DNA of 25,760 bases from RGIG6353 sp045653035 (lineage in GTDB: Bacteria > Bacillota > Clostridia > Oscillospirales > SIG627): assembly GCA_045653035.1 (NCBI GenBank), contig JAZOLO010000015.1:1-25760 (forward strand). Reading direction: 5' to 3'. Positions within the stretch are counted from its first letter, which is position 1, and each line of letters starts with the position of its first letter. A program made the translations under genes and the position numbers. Below the pieces are notes generated by a model, which worked only from the letters and a program-made list of their open reading frames with translations, made no database searches and had not been told where the DNA came from. Below, in pieces: positions 1 to 5,190 of this stretch.

Positions 1-68
1 GGTCGCAGGTGGAAGTACAGTAATGTATGCAGCTGAGCGATACTAATTGCCCGATTGCTTGAACTTGA
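1..68 (+). rRNA. 23S ribosomal RNA, 3' end (partial)
   Basis: The first ~65 bases match the conserved 3' end of bacterial 23S rRNA: the GCAGGTGGAAGTACAG stretch followed by GAGCGATACTAAT and a GCTTGAACTTGACT tail. The gene enters from the left edge, so only its last bases are present. The exact 3' end is uncertain by a few bases; positions 60-78 form a GAACTTG/CAAGTTC hairpin that may belong to the processing region. The 80-base spacer to the next RNA gene holds a second perfect hairpin, TTTTCAGT/ACTGAAAA, at 122-142. No 5S rRNA lies between this end and the tRNA. Confidence 0.88.
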
Positions 69-150
69 CTAACAAGTTCTTCATCATGTACTCTTCGCGA
101 GAGTTTCTTTCCTCTGTTTGATTTTCAGTGTATTACTGAAAACAGAATAT

Positions 151-226
151 GCACCTTTAGCTCAGTTGGTAGAGCAACTGACTCTTAATCAGTGGGTCCC
201 GGGTTCGAGTCCCTGAAGGTGCACCA
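151..226 (+). tRNA. tRNA-Lys, anticodon CTT
   Basis: This is a complete 76-base cloverleaf. The acceptor arms GCACCTT and AAGGTGC pair fully, the discriminator is A and CCA is encoded (224-226). The D arm is GCTC/GAGC, the anticodon stem ACTGA/TCAGT encloses the loop CTCTTAA with anticodon CTT at 184-186, and the T loop is TTCGAGT. It reads AAG (Lys) codons. The T stem CCGGG/CCCTG carries one C-U mismatch (200 against 214). It sits directly behind the 23S gene and is probably co-transcribed with it. Confidence 0.96.
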
Positions 227-227
227 A

Positions 228-258
228 AAAATCCAAGTCAAGAGACCTGGATTTTTTT
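228..258 (+). terminator. Rho-independent terminator after tRNA-Lys
   Basis: An AAATCCA arm starting two bases after the CCA end pairs with TGGATTT, with one mismatch and a further GT/AC pair above it, followed by a T run at 252-258. It should end the 23S-tRNA transcript. Confidence 0.75.
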
Positions 259-260
259 AT

Positions 261-448
261 CCATTGCGAAAGCAATGGTATATCATCACGCGTTAGCGTG
301 TATCTCATCAACAACGGCTTTGCCGTTGTTGTATATCATCACGCCATAGGTGTGTATCAAAAACGCTTTCGCAATGATGATATACAAAGCGTTGCTTTGA
401 TGATATGCAATTTCTTTGAAATTGATGATATGCAAGGCTTACGCCTTG
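261..448. repeat. Array of short hairpins with a mirror-arranged spacer
   Basis: At least six small hairpins follow one another: CCATTGC/GCAATGG with a GAAA loop (261-278), CACGC/GCGTG (287-300), CAACAACGGC/GCCGTTGTTG (309-331), CAAAGC/GCTTTG (385-399), CAATTTC/GAAATTG (408-424) and CAAGGC/GCCTTG (433-448). A weaker one lies at 340-354. They are separated by a nine-base spacer that reads TATATCATC or TATCTCATC at 279, 301 and 332, and then its reverse complement GATGATATA/G at 376, 399 and 424. The stems differ from each other while the spacer is conserved. The array ends at the promoter of the S23-type gene. Confidence 0.85.
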
Positions 449-474
449 ATTTGGACGGAGTCTTGTGATATAAT
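446..474 (+). promoter_or_regulatory. Sigma-A-type promoter of the S23-type gene
   Basis: TTGATT (446-451), a 17-base spacer and TATAAT (469-474). The -35 box overlaps the last hairpin of the array. Transcription would start near 481, giving a very short leader before the GTG start at 496. Confidence 0.65.
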
Positions 475-495
475 TTTCTCAAAGGAAGTGATAAG

Positions 496-834
496 GTGTC
501 AAAGAATTATTTGCTTGTTTATTCAGAACAGCTTGCAACTGATATAGAGTTGCTTTGTCAAAATATTAAAACCTCTTCTAATACACTTTTTCAAATCCGC
601 AAAAGTTCTAGTAGTATTTATGCGAATATTCGAGAAGCAAATTATGGTCAGAGCAAAGCTGATATGCTTTCAAAATTTGAGATTTCGCTAAAAGAATGCA
701 GCGAAACGGAAGGCTGGCTAAAATTACTGTTAAACACAGATGTTATTGACGAAGCAACATACAAAAAGCATAGAAATCTTTGCGGACGTATCAGAAGAAT
801 TTTGATTTCAAGCTGTAAGACATTAAAAGAATAA
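496..834 (+). CDS. S23-type four-helix-bundle protein (IVP-like)
   Basis: This is a 112-residue soluble, helix-rich protein of the four-helix-bundle family known as the 23S rRNA intervening-sequence protein family; DGR accessory (Avd) proteins have a related fold. The family pattern is visible: the ANIREANYGQSKADMLSKFE stretch around residues 43-62, then a helix containing ECSETEGWLKLLL and a C-terminal arginine-rich helix. The start is GTG with AGGAAG seven bases upstream. Molecular function is not established for stand-alone members; nucleic-acid binding is suspected from the basic surface of related proteins. It stands alone between a hairpin array and a strong terminator. A broken paralogue lies at 22661-23023, and the two align across the conserved ANxxEA...GQS segment. 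Confidence 0.82.
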   Translation: MSKNYLLVYSEQLATDIELLCQNIKTSSNTLFQIRKSSSSIYANIREANYGQSKADMLSKFEISLKECSETEGWLKLLLNTDVIDEATYKKHRNLCGRIRRILISSCKTLKE

Positions 835-864
835 CTATAAGTTTAATAACCCCTCATAACAAAC

Positions 865-892
865 AACTCCCCACGTGCATTCGTGGGGAGTT
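865..892. terminator. Bidirectional terminator between convergent genes
   Basis: A perfect 11-bp stem (AACTCCCCACG, 865-875; CGTGGGGAGTT, 882-892) has a six-base loop. T-rich tracts flank it on both sides, so it can end the S23-type gene and the convergent XRE gene. The XRE stop codon lies at the foot of the stem. Confidence 0.85.
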
Positions 893-1094
893 ACTTTTCG
901 TTATATTCTTCGCCTCTGATAAGATAGTCGATTGATACTCCAAAGTAGTCGGAAAGTCTCAGTAGCATGTCAACATCGGGACTTCTTTTTCCGTTTTCAT
1001 AGTGGGAAAGAGCTTCTCTTGAAATATTCAGGTCAAGTGCCACTTTTAACTGATTCAAATTTCGCTCTTTTCTTATTTTTTTAAGCCCTTTCAT
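891..1094 (-). CDS. XRE-family helix-turn-helix repressor
   Basis: This is a 67-residue Cro/CI-type DNA-binding protein that is essentially one HTH_3 domain. It opens with KGLKKIRKERNLNQ, has the recognition region LNISREALSHYENGKRSP, and ends in the usual LLRLSDYFGVSIDYLI helix. I chose the ATG at 1094 because AAGAGGTGA sits just upstream; an in-frame ATG at 1112 would add six residues but lacks this ribosome site. It is transcribed away from the zinc-ribbon gene at 1181, and two perfect palindromes fill the gap between them. It therefore probably represses both itself and the zinc-ribbon/DUF2085 pair. Confidence 0.9.
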   Translation of the reverse strand: MKGLKKIRKERNLNQLKVALDLNISREALSHYENGKRSPDVDMLLRLSDYFGVSIDYLIRGEEYNEK

Positions 1095-1113
1095 TAAATC
1101 ACCTCTTGACATT

Positions 1114-1160
1114 ATTGTAACAATTTGTTACAATAATTATGTTACAAATTGTAACATAAT
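1114..1160. promoter_or_regulatory. Twin palindromic operators in a divergent promoter region
   Basis: Two perfect inverted repeats share the half-site TTGTTACAA/TTGTAACA. The first has 10-bp arms at 1114-1123 and 1125-1134. The second has 12-bp arms at 1136-1147 and 1149-1160. Each has a single central base, and the centres are 24 bp apart. They occupy the gap between the XRE gene and the zinc-ribbon gene, where promoters for both directions must lie. Binding by the XRE protein is inferred from position. Confidence 0.8.
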
Positions 1161-1180
1161 AAAATTATAGAGGTGTAAAA

Positions 1181-1489
1181 ATGAAGTATTGTTCAAAATG
1201 TGGAAAAGAGATTATGGACGAAGCGGTAGTTTGTCCGGGTTGTGGCTGTTTGCAGGATAATAAGCCTGTGCAAAGCCAAAATGACCAAAGCAGTTTTGGT
1301 TGGGCGTTGCTTGGATTTTGTGTTCCAGTTGCGGGTTTAATTCTTTATTTGATTTGGAAAGACAACACTCCGTTGAAGGCTAAATCTGCGGGTAAAGGTG
1401 CGTTAGCGAGCGTTATAGTTAGCATTGTGGTTTATATTATATACGCGGTAATTCTTGGAGCTGCTATTGGAGGTAGCATGTATTACTAA
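1181..1489 (+). CDS. Zinc-ribbon membrane protein
   Basis: This is a 102-residue protein with an N-terminal zinc ribbon: CSKCGKE at residues 4-10 and CPGCG at 18-22 give four zinc-binding cysteines. A polar linker follows, then two hydrophobic segments (about 41-59 and 75-97) that should span the membrane, with a lysine-rich loop between them. The start is ATG behind AGAGGTG. The family (zinc_ribbon_2 plus membrane helices) is common in Firmicutes and has no assigned function. It leads the unit controlled by the divergent XRE repressor and is followed immediately by a DUF2085 gene. Confidence 0.85.
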   Translation: MKYCSKCGKEIMDEAVVCPGCGCLQDNKPVQSQNDQSSFGWALLGFCVPVAGLILYLIWKDNTPLKAKSAGKGALASVIVSIVVYIIYAVILGAAIGGSMYY

Positions 1490-1496
1490 TATTAAA

Positions 1497-1856
1497 ATGA
1501 CGCTTAAAAAATTTCTCGCTATTGCTTTTATGTGTCACCAAAGGCCTGAACGGTCATTTCACTTCAAAGGCAAGCAGTTTCCTTTGTGTGCAAGATGTAC
1601 GGGAATTTTAATAGGCTATTTTTTAGGAATAGCAATTGCGATAATTACAAGATGTGAAAATTATTTATGGTATTTGTTATTGCTTGTTCCTGCAACGGTT
1701 GACGGAGGCATACAACAGTTTTTCAAAATTGCAAGTAATAACAAACGCCGTCTTATTACTGGAATTATGGCTGGTATAGGGATAATTTATGTCTTTATAA
1801 GTGTACATTTTTTCACTGTATGGTGGGTCACAATGGTTTTAATAAAATTAAAATAA
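1497..1856 (+). CDS. DUF2085 membrane protein
   Basis: The protein carries the DUF2085 hallmark: CHQRPERSFHFKGKQFPLCA followed by RCTG, with Cys/His residues that may bind a metal, and then three or four hydrophobic helices. Function is unknown. The start is uncertain. ATG at 1497 gives 119 residues and lies eight bases after the upstream stop, so translation is probably coupled. A TTG at 1455 would add 14 residues overlapping the previous gene; the GGAGG at 1469 is not well placed for either. It forms a two-gene unit with the zinc-ribbon gene and ends at a clear terminator. Confidence 0.82.
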   Translation: MTLKKFLAIAFMCHQRPERSFHFKGKQFPLCARCTGILIGYFLGIAIAIITRCENYLWYLLLLVPATVDGGIQQFFKIASNNKRRLITGIMAGIGIIYVFISVHFFTVWWVTMVLIKLK

Positions 1857-1860
1857 TAAA

Positions 1861-1892
1861 AAAATCACGCGAGTTAGCGTGATTTTCTTTTT
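1861..1892 (+). terminator. Rho-independent terminator after the DUF2085 gene
   Basis: AAAATCACGC (1861-1870) pairs perfectly with GCGTGATTTT (1877-1886) around a six-base loop, followed by a T-rich tract. Confidence 0.85.
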
Positions 1893-1977
1893 TGCTATAG
1901 TCTTTTTTGCGAAGATTACATCAGGAACCGGTAGATGATGTTTAGCATATACTGAATAAAAAATAGTGAGGTATCTT

Positions 1978-2484
1978 ATGAATCGAAATGCTCGTTTTAT
2001 TCGTCCTGACACTTTATGGCGAAGACGCCCACAAGCCATGGCAAGAATAAAGGGAAATGTTCTTTATCCGAATATCTTTGGAGTTGTTCGCTTTTATCAG
2101 CACACTCATGGAATTTTGGTGGTCGCCGAGATTGAAGGATTACCAAATCCTAAAAATGTATGCTCCTCTCCCATCTTTGCTTTTCATATCCACCAAGGTA
2201 GCTCCTGCACGGGAGATGAGACAGATTCCTTTGCAAATTCCGGAATGCATTATAATCCGCAAAACTGCCCGCACCCGTATCATGCAGGGGACCTGCCTCC
2301 TTTGCTTGGGGCAAACGGATATGCTTTTAGTGCCTGTCTGACAGATAGATTTACCTTGAATGAGATTATTGGCAGAACGATTATTTTGCATTCCTCTTTC
2401 GACGATTTTTCTACACAGCCGTCAGGAAACTCAGGAGAAAAAATTGCCTGTGGTGAAATTGTGGGGCTTATTCGTTATCGTTGA
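1978..2484 (+). CDS. Cu/Zn superoxide dismutase family protein
   Basis: The 168-residue product resembles SodC-type enzymes, which dismute superoxide to oxygen and hydrogen peroxide. The metal ligands are in order: FHIHQ (His70, His72), GMHYNP (His91, the likely bridging His), HPYHAGDLP (His99, His102, Asp105) and ILHSS (His138). Cys77 and Cys158 could form the conserved disulfide. The electrostatic-guidance Arg near the C-terminus appears to be Lys155 (NSGEKIACGE). I see no signal peptide, unlike typical exported SodC. The start is ATG at 1978 behind GTGAGG. It appears to be a single-gene unit. A role in oxygen tolerance is inferred from the family. Confidence 0.85.
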   Translation: MNRNARFIRPDTLWRRRPQAMARIKGNVLYPNIFGVVRFYQHTHGILVVAEIEGLPNPKNVCSSPIFAFHIHQGSSCTGDETDSFANSGMHYNPQNCPHPYHAGDLPPLLGANGYAFSACLTDRFTLNEIIGRTIILHSSFDDFSTQPSGNSGEKIACGEIVGLIRYR

Positions 2485-2554
2485 TTGAGAGTTAATGTTA
2501 ACCTATGTAATGTGGTGTTTTCTCCTGCAAAAGCAAACTGAATATTATACACAT

Positions 2555-2586
2555 GAGAGAAAACTTTTTGAAAAAAGCTTTCTCTC
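2555..2586. terminator. Hairpin downstream of the SOD-like gene
   Basis: GAGAGAAAACTTTTT pairs with AAAAAGCTTTCTCTC with one bulge, about 70 bases after the SOD stop. It has no long T run afterwards, so terminator function is uncertain. The open frame at 2495-2722 that crosses it looks non-coding. Confidence 0.45.
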
Positions 2587-2621
2587 ATACTCTCTTTCAA
2601 AAACTTTTATAATTAAGTATT

Positions 2622-2675
2622 ATAGTTTTGGGGAGAGTTTAAGAGAGGGGGATTTTATAAAAATCCTGCTCTCTT
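2622..2675 (+). repeat. ATAGTTTT hairpin repeat, copy 1
   Basis: The head ATAGTTTTGGGGAGAGT is followed by a long hairpin whose arms start AAGAGAGG and end CTCTCTT around a TTTTATAAAA apex. Four more units of this family lie at 3804, 5048 (inverted), 5118 and 13226. All sit at gene ends. Confidence 0.75.
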
Positions 2676-2731
2676 TAATTAAAACAGCGTTATCTGATTA
2701 CATTTTAATTATATTTTTGTAAAGGCACCTC

Positions 2732-2760
2732 TTGCAATATTATACCTCTTGCGGTATAAT
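2732..2760 (+). promoter_or_regulatory. Promoter of the small toxin-like gene
   Basis: TTGCAA (2732-2737), a 17-base spacer and a perfect TATAAT (2755-2760). The promoter lies inside a perfect inverted repeat with 12-bp arms (2735-2746 and 2753-2764). Transcription would start near 2767, about 140 bases before the coding start. Confidence 0.7.
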
Positions 2761-2906
2761 ATTGGTGTTATCTTCCGTAAGGTTGATAGCGAAGGCTACC
2801 ATAACGGCGGCGGTTTAGCCCTCTGTTCCAGAGGGAGATTAAAAGCCCTCTGTTTACATAGAAATCTGACTTGTCAGAAAGTTGTACTTCGGGGGTGATG
2901 CTATTT

Positions 2907-2996
2907 ATGACATCATATGAGAGTATTACACTTGTTATCGCTGTAATTGGCATAATCGTGAAATTGCTCGTTGAGCTTATAAATGCAAAAAAATAA
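2907..2996 (+). CDS. Putative holin-like / TxpA-type toxin peptide (type I)
   Basis: This is a 29-residue peptide beginning MTSYESITLVIAVIG. It has one hydrophobic helix (residues 7-18, extended by a second hydrophobic run) and ends in a basic AKK tail. The MxxYExxxxxI start, single membrane span and lysine end match the putative holin-like toxin and TxpA peptides of Firmicutes, which damage the membrane when over-produced. The start is ATG at 2907 with GGGGGTGAT upstream; ATG at 2898 is possible. The stop codon lies in the bidirectional terminator. The leader is highly structured: CAGAGGG at 2829 can pair with CCCTCTG either upstream (2819) or downstream (2846), and TCTGAC/GTCAGA (2865-2878) precedes the ribosome site. 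A convergent RNA on the other strand is the likely antitoxin. Confidence 0.72.
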   Translation: MTSYESITLVIAVIGIIVKLLVELINAKK

Positions 2997-3032
2997 CCGC
3001 CCTGTCCTGAGAAAACAAGCGGTTACTTTTTT
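2987..3032. terminator. Bidirectional terminator of the toxin and antisense RNAs
   Basis: The stem TAACCGC (2994-3000) / GCGGTTA (3019-3025) is followed by T6 on the plus strand (3027-3032). On the minus strand it is followed by a run of seven T (the A run at 2987-2993). It includes the toxin stop codon. Confidence 0.75.
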
Positions 3033-3079
3033 GTAATCCTATTTTTCGTGGGCTAACCGTTGCCGGTAGCCTTTTTTCT
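2987..3079 (-). ncRNA. Predicted antisense antitoxin RNA (about 95 nt)
   Basis: A consensus promoter on the minus strand (3114-3086) would start an RNA near 3079 that ends at the U run over 2993-2987. It overlaps the 3' end of the toxin message by about 45 bases, including the last toxin codons. Its 5' hairpin (GGCTACCG, GCAA loop, CGGTTAGCC) resembles the hairpin near the 5' end of the toxin message (GGCTACC...TTTAGCC, 2795-2820). The two RNAs could therefore also pair at their leaders, like the repeats of Fst/par systems. No open frame of note lies in it. Confidence 0.65.
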
Positions 3080-3085
3080 ATACGT

Positions 3086-3114
3086 ATTATACGCTTTTTT
3101 TGTTATAATGTCAA
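3086..3114 (-). promoter_or_regulatory. Consensus promoter of the antisense RNA
   Basis: On the minus strand, TTGACA (3114-3109), a 17-base spacer and TATAAT (3091-3086) are both perfect consensus boxes. No open frame follows downstream, only a short structured RNA and a terminator. Confidence 0.8.
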
Positions 3115-3178
3115 CAACTTTTTCGGAAATTTTAATAACTTTTAATACATTATCTAATTTAGTTTTAAAAGTGTTATT

Positions 3179-3418
3179 TTATTCAAACAGCTCTTCCATT
3201 GTTACACCTAGAATTTTTGCTATAACGTAGATTTCTTTATCGGTGGCACATCTCAGTTGACCTTCAAGCTTTGAATAGCTCGTGGCGTTCATGTCACAGC
3301 CCATAACTTGAATTTGTGCAATGAAGTCCTTTTGCTTGATGCCTTTTTCTTTTCTGATACGTTCAATATTCTTGCCAACAAGATTATAGCTACCGTATTC
3401 TTTTTTGCGAATTTTCAT
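3179..3418 (-). CDS. XRE-family helix-turn-helix repressor
   Basis: This is a 79-residue single-domain Cro/CI-type regulator. The helix-turn-helix runs from about residue 14 (VGKNIERIRKEKGIKQKDF) through SYSKLEGQLRCATDKEIYVI, ending in the typical KILGVTMEELF helix. ATG at 3418 follows GGAATTATAGTA, with AAGGAA as ribosome site. It is divergent from the small gene at 3537. The half-site ATAATTCC occurs just upstream of its own start (3423) and again in the palindrome at 3475, which suggests that it represses both directions. Confidence 0.88.
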   Translation of the reverse strand: MKIRKKEYGSYNLVGKNIERIRKEKGIKQKDFIAQIQVMGCDMNATSYSKLEGQLRCATDKEIYVIAKILGVTMEELFE

Positions 3419-3469
3419 TACTATAATTCCTTTTCAGAAGATTATAATAAATTATATTCCCAAAACGCC

Positions 3470-3498
3470 TTGACATAATTCCGAAACGGAATTATAAT
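3470..3498 (+). promoter_or_regulatory. Consensus promoter with a repressor palindrome in its spacer
   Basis: TTGACA (3470-3475), exactly 17 bases, and TATAAT (3493-3498). A perfect palindrome with nine-base arms, ATAATTCCG (3475-3483) and CGGAATTAT (3487-3495), covers the spacer and touches both boxes. Binding there would block polymerase. It drives the gene at 3537. Confidence 0.8.
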
Positions 3499-3536
3499 AA
3501 AATTGCAAAATAGAATTATAGGATAGAGGTAACATT

Positions 3537-3791
3537 ATGGCAGAATTCTGTCTTGATTGTCTGAACAAAAGAAATAATACAAATTACACTAAAAGAGAAT
3601 TTGTTATTTCAAAGGAGCTTAATTTGTGTGAAGGGTGCGGAGAGCTTAAGCACGTCATAATTGCAAAGCGTGGTATACATTATTATATGTGGAAAGTGCG
3701 GTATTTAATTTTACCCTTTTGGATAGTACTAAGACTTTTATATTTACCTTTTTATTTAATAAAGATATATTTCATAGAACGAAGAAAATAA
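3537..3791 (+). CDS. Small four-cysteine membrane protein of unknown function
   Basis: This is an 84-residue protein. Its N-terminal half has two cysteine pairs, CLDC (5-8) and CEGC (31-34), which look like a zinc knuckle. Its C-terminal half has a hydrophobic stretch from about 51 to 80 (YLILPFWIVLRLLYLPFYLI) and ends in ERRK. ATG at 3537 follows AGAGGTAAC. I do not recognise a family. The layout (divergent XRE gene, zinc-binding head, membrane tail) mirrors the 891-1489 locus, so the two cassettes may be of the same general type. Confidence 0.72.
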   Translation: MAEFCLDCLNKRNNTNYTKREFVISKELNLCEGCGELKHVIIAKRGIHYYMWKVRYLILPFWIVLRLLYLPFYLIKIYFIERRK

Positions 3792-3803
3792 AAAATATTT
3801 ATA

Positions 3804-3858
3804 ATAGTTTTGGTAGGGGTATAAGGGGGAGGGCTTTTATAAAAAGCCTTCCCCCTTA
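3804..3858 (+). repeat. ATAGTTTT hairpin repeat, copy 2 (probable terminator)
   Basis: The head ATAGTTTTGGTAGGGGT is followed by a 17-bp stem (TAAGGGGGAGGGCTTTT, ATA loop, AAAAGCCTTCCCCCTTA) with one G-U pair. It begins 13 bases after the stop of the preceding gene. Confidence 0.78.
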
Positions 3859-3883
3859 AATATCAGCAAATTTTCAAAAACTA

Positions 3884-3912
3884 TTGCCTTATAAAACAAG
3901 GTGTGTTACAAT
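3884..3912 (+). promoter_or_regulatory. Probable promoter of the DUF4432 gene
   Basis: TTGCCT (3884-3889), a 17-base spacer and TACAAT (3907-3912), about 44 bases before the coding start. Confidence 0.55.
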
Positions 3913-3955
3913 TAGGTAAATCAACCGAACACAAATTTTAACAAGCGAGGGTATT

Positions 3956-5029
3956 ATGAATAAAATCAATTTGTACAAAGAATTTTTTATTGAAAAGGAA
4001 AGAGTAGTTTTTGAGGGCGGAAGCCTCAAGGCAACTCTTTTCAAGTACTCTACGGGAATTGAAGCTGTAAAGCTTTCAAACTGTTGCGGCTACGTAACGC
4101 TTCTTCCCTTTGTGGGTCAGCAAATCTGGGATATGGAGTTTCTCGGACACAATATGGTTATGAAGTCAATTTATGACGAGCCTGAGGTATGCTACAGCTT
4201 CTATGGAGAAAGCTATGGCGCTTTCTTAATGCACTGTGGTCTTACCGCTATGGGCAACCCTACAAGAGAGGATACGCATACTCCTCACGGTGAGCTTCCT
4301 ATCGCAAAATATAACGAGGCTTACATCATAGCGGGTGAGGACGAAAAGGGAAAATACATATCTCTCAGCGGTAAATACAGCTTCAAGCGTGCTTTTGAGC
4401 ACAACTATGAATTCTCTCCCGAATGCAGACTTTATGAAAATGCATCTACTATTGAAATGCATATAACCCTTAAAAACCGCAAGGACCTTCCTCTTGAGTA
4501 TTTCTATCTTTGCCATATCAATTACCGTCCCGTTGACGGTGCAAAGCTTTACTATACGGCAAAGCCCGAAAATATTACTCCTCACCACGAAGTGCCTGAC
4601 GGATATCCAGGTGGAGATAAGACCAACGCTTACCTCGACAGACTCGATAAGGATACTTCCATTATGAATACAATTGACTCCAAGACACAGAGCTATGCAC
4701 CCGAAATCGTATTTACGTGCAGGTACGATGCAGACGAAAAGGGTGACGCACATACTATGCAGCTTCTTCCCGACGGATTTTCTTGCTACGTATCTCATAA
4801 GCCCGAGGAGCTTCCCTTCGGTGTAAGATGGATTGCAAGAACTGAAGATGAAGACGCACTCGGTATGGTTCTTCCTGCAACCGCTCAGCACATGGGTTAT
4901 CTATACTGTAAAAAGAAAGGTCTTGAAAAATACCTCAACCCCGGTGAATCTCTCACCTATCACATCACAACGGGTATTCTTTCTCCTGAAGAAAGCCTTA
5001 AAATGAAGGACAAAATTAAAGCATTATAA
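3956..5029 (+). CDS. DUF4432 / aldose 1-epimerase-like protein
   Basis: This is a 357-residue cytosolic protein of the galactose-mutarotase fold, DUF4432 branch. Members interconvert sugar anomers or bind sugars, and the substrate here is unknown. Recognisable segments are the early strand region with GQQIWDMEF (residues 54-62), the conserved THTPHGELP with the putative catalytic His (about 106-114), FYLCHINYRP (about 182-191) with a second conserved His, and a C-terminal acidic region ending in a GESLTYHITTG strand. ATG at 3956 follows GAGGG with five bases of spacing. It has its own promoter and stands alone, convergent with polC. There is no sugar transporter beside it to hint at the substrate. 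Confidence 0.82.
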   Translation: MNKINLYKEFFIEKERVVFEGGSLKATLFKYSTGIEAVKLSNCCGYVTLLPFVGQQIWDMEFLGHNMVMKSIYDEPEVCYSFYGESYGAFLMHCGLTAMGNPTREDTHTPHGELPIAKYNEAYIIAGEDEKGKYISLSGKYSFKRAFEHNYEFSPECRLYENASTIEMHITLKNRKDLPLEYFYLCHINYRPVDGAKLYYTAKPENITPHHEVPDGYPGGDKTNAYLDRLDKDTSIMNTIDSKTQSYAPEIVFTCRYDADEKGDAHTMQLLPDGFSCYVSHKPEELPFGVRWIARTEDEDALGMVLPATAQHMGYLYCKKKGLEKYLNPGESLTYHITTGILSPEESLKMKDKIKAL

Positions 5030-5047
5030 AAAATACAAATAAAATTC

Positions 5048-5101
5048 AAAGGGGAATGCTTTTTATAAAAGCACTCCCCTTTGTAACCCCACGAAAACTA
5101 T
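5048..5101 (-). repeat. ATAGTTTT hairpin repeat, copy 3 (inverted)
   Basis: On the minus strand the head ATAGTTTTCGTGGGG is followed by AAAGGGGAGTGCTTTT, an ATA apex and AAAAGCATTCCCCTTT. It starts about 19 bases after the stop of the DUF4432 gene and faces copy 4 head to head. It may serve as a terminator. Confidence 0.75.
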
Positions 5102-5117
5102 AATAAAAATATTCATA

Positions 5118-5174
5118 ATAGTTTTGGGGAGAGTTTAAGAGAGGGGGATTTTATAAAAATCCTCCTCTCTTAAA
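5118..5174 (+). repeat. ATAGTTTT hairpin repeat, copy 4
   Basis: The head ATAGTTTTGGGGAGAGT is followed by a stem with arms TTTAAGAGAGG and CCTCTCTTAAA around an ATTTTATAAAAAT apex. It ends 16 bases from the polC stop. It is nearly identical to copy 1. Confidence 0.78.
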
Positions 5175-5190
5175 TATTATCTAATTCTTA

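Noticed and set aside
69..150. 5S rRNA between 23S and tRNA-Lys
   Set aside because: Only about 80 bases are available and none match 5S; the space holds two hairpins.
261..448. CRISPR array
   Set aside because: The conserved element is only about nine bases, reverses orientation midway, and what lies between copies is self-complementary. No cas genes are nearby.
2495..2722. 75-residue open frame
   Set aside because: It runs through a hairpin and an intergenic repeat copy, has no ribosome site and shows no family features.
2768..2953. 61-residue minus-strand frame over the toxin leader
   Set aside because: It overlaps the promoter-proximal leader and toxin gene, lacks a ribosome site and has no recognisable features.
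4226..4891. 221-residue antisense frame over the DUF4432 gene
   Set aside because: It is a shadow of a well-supported gene and has no ribosome site.
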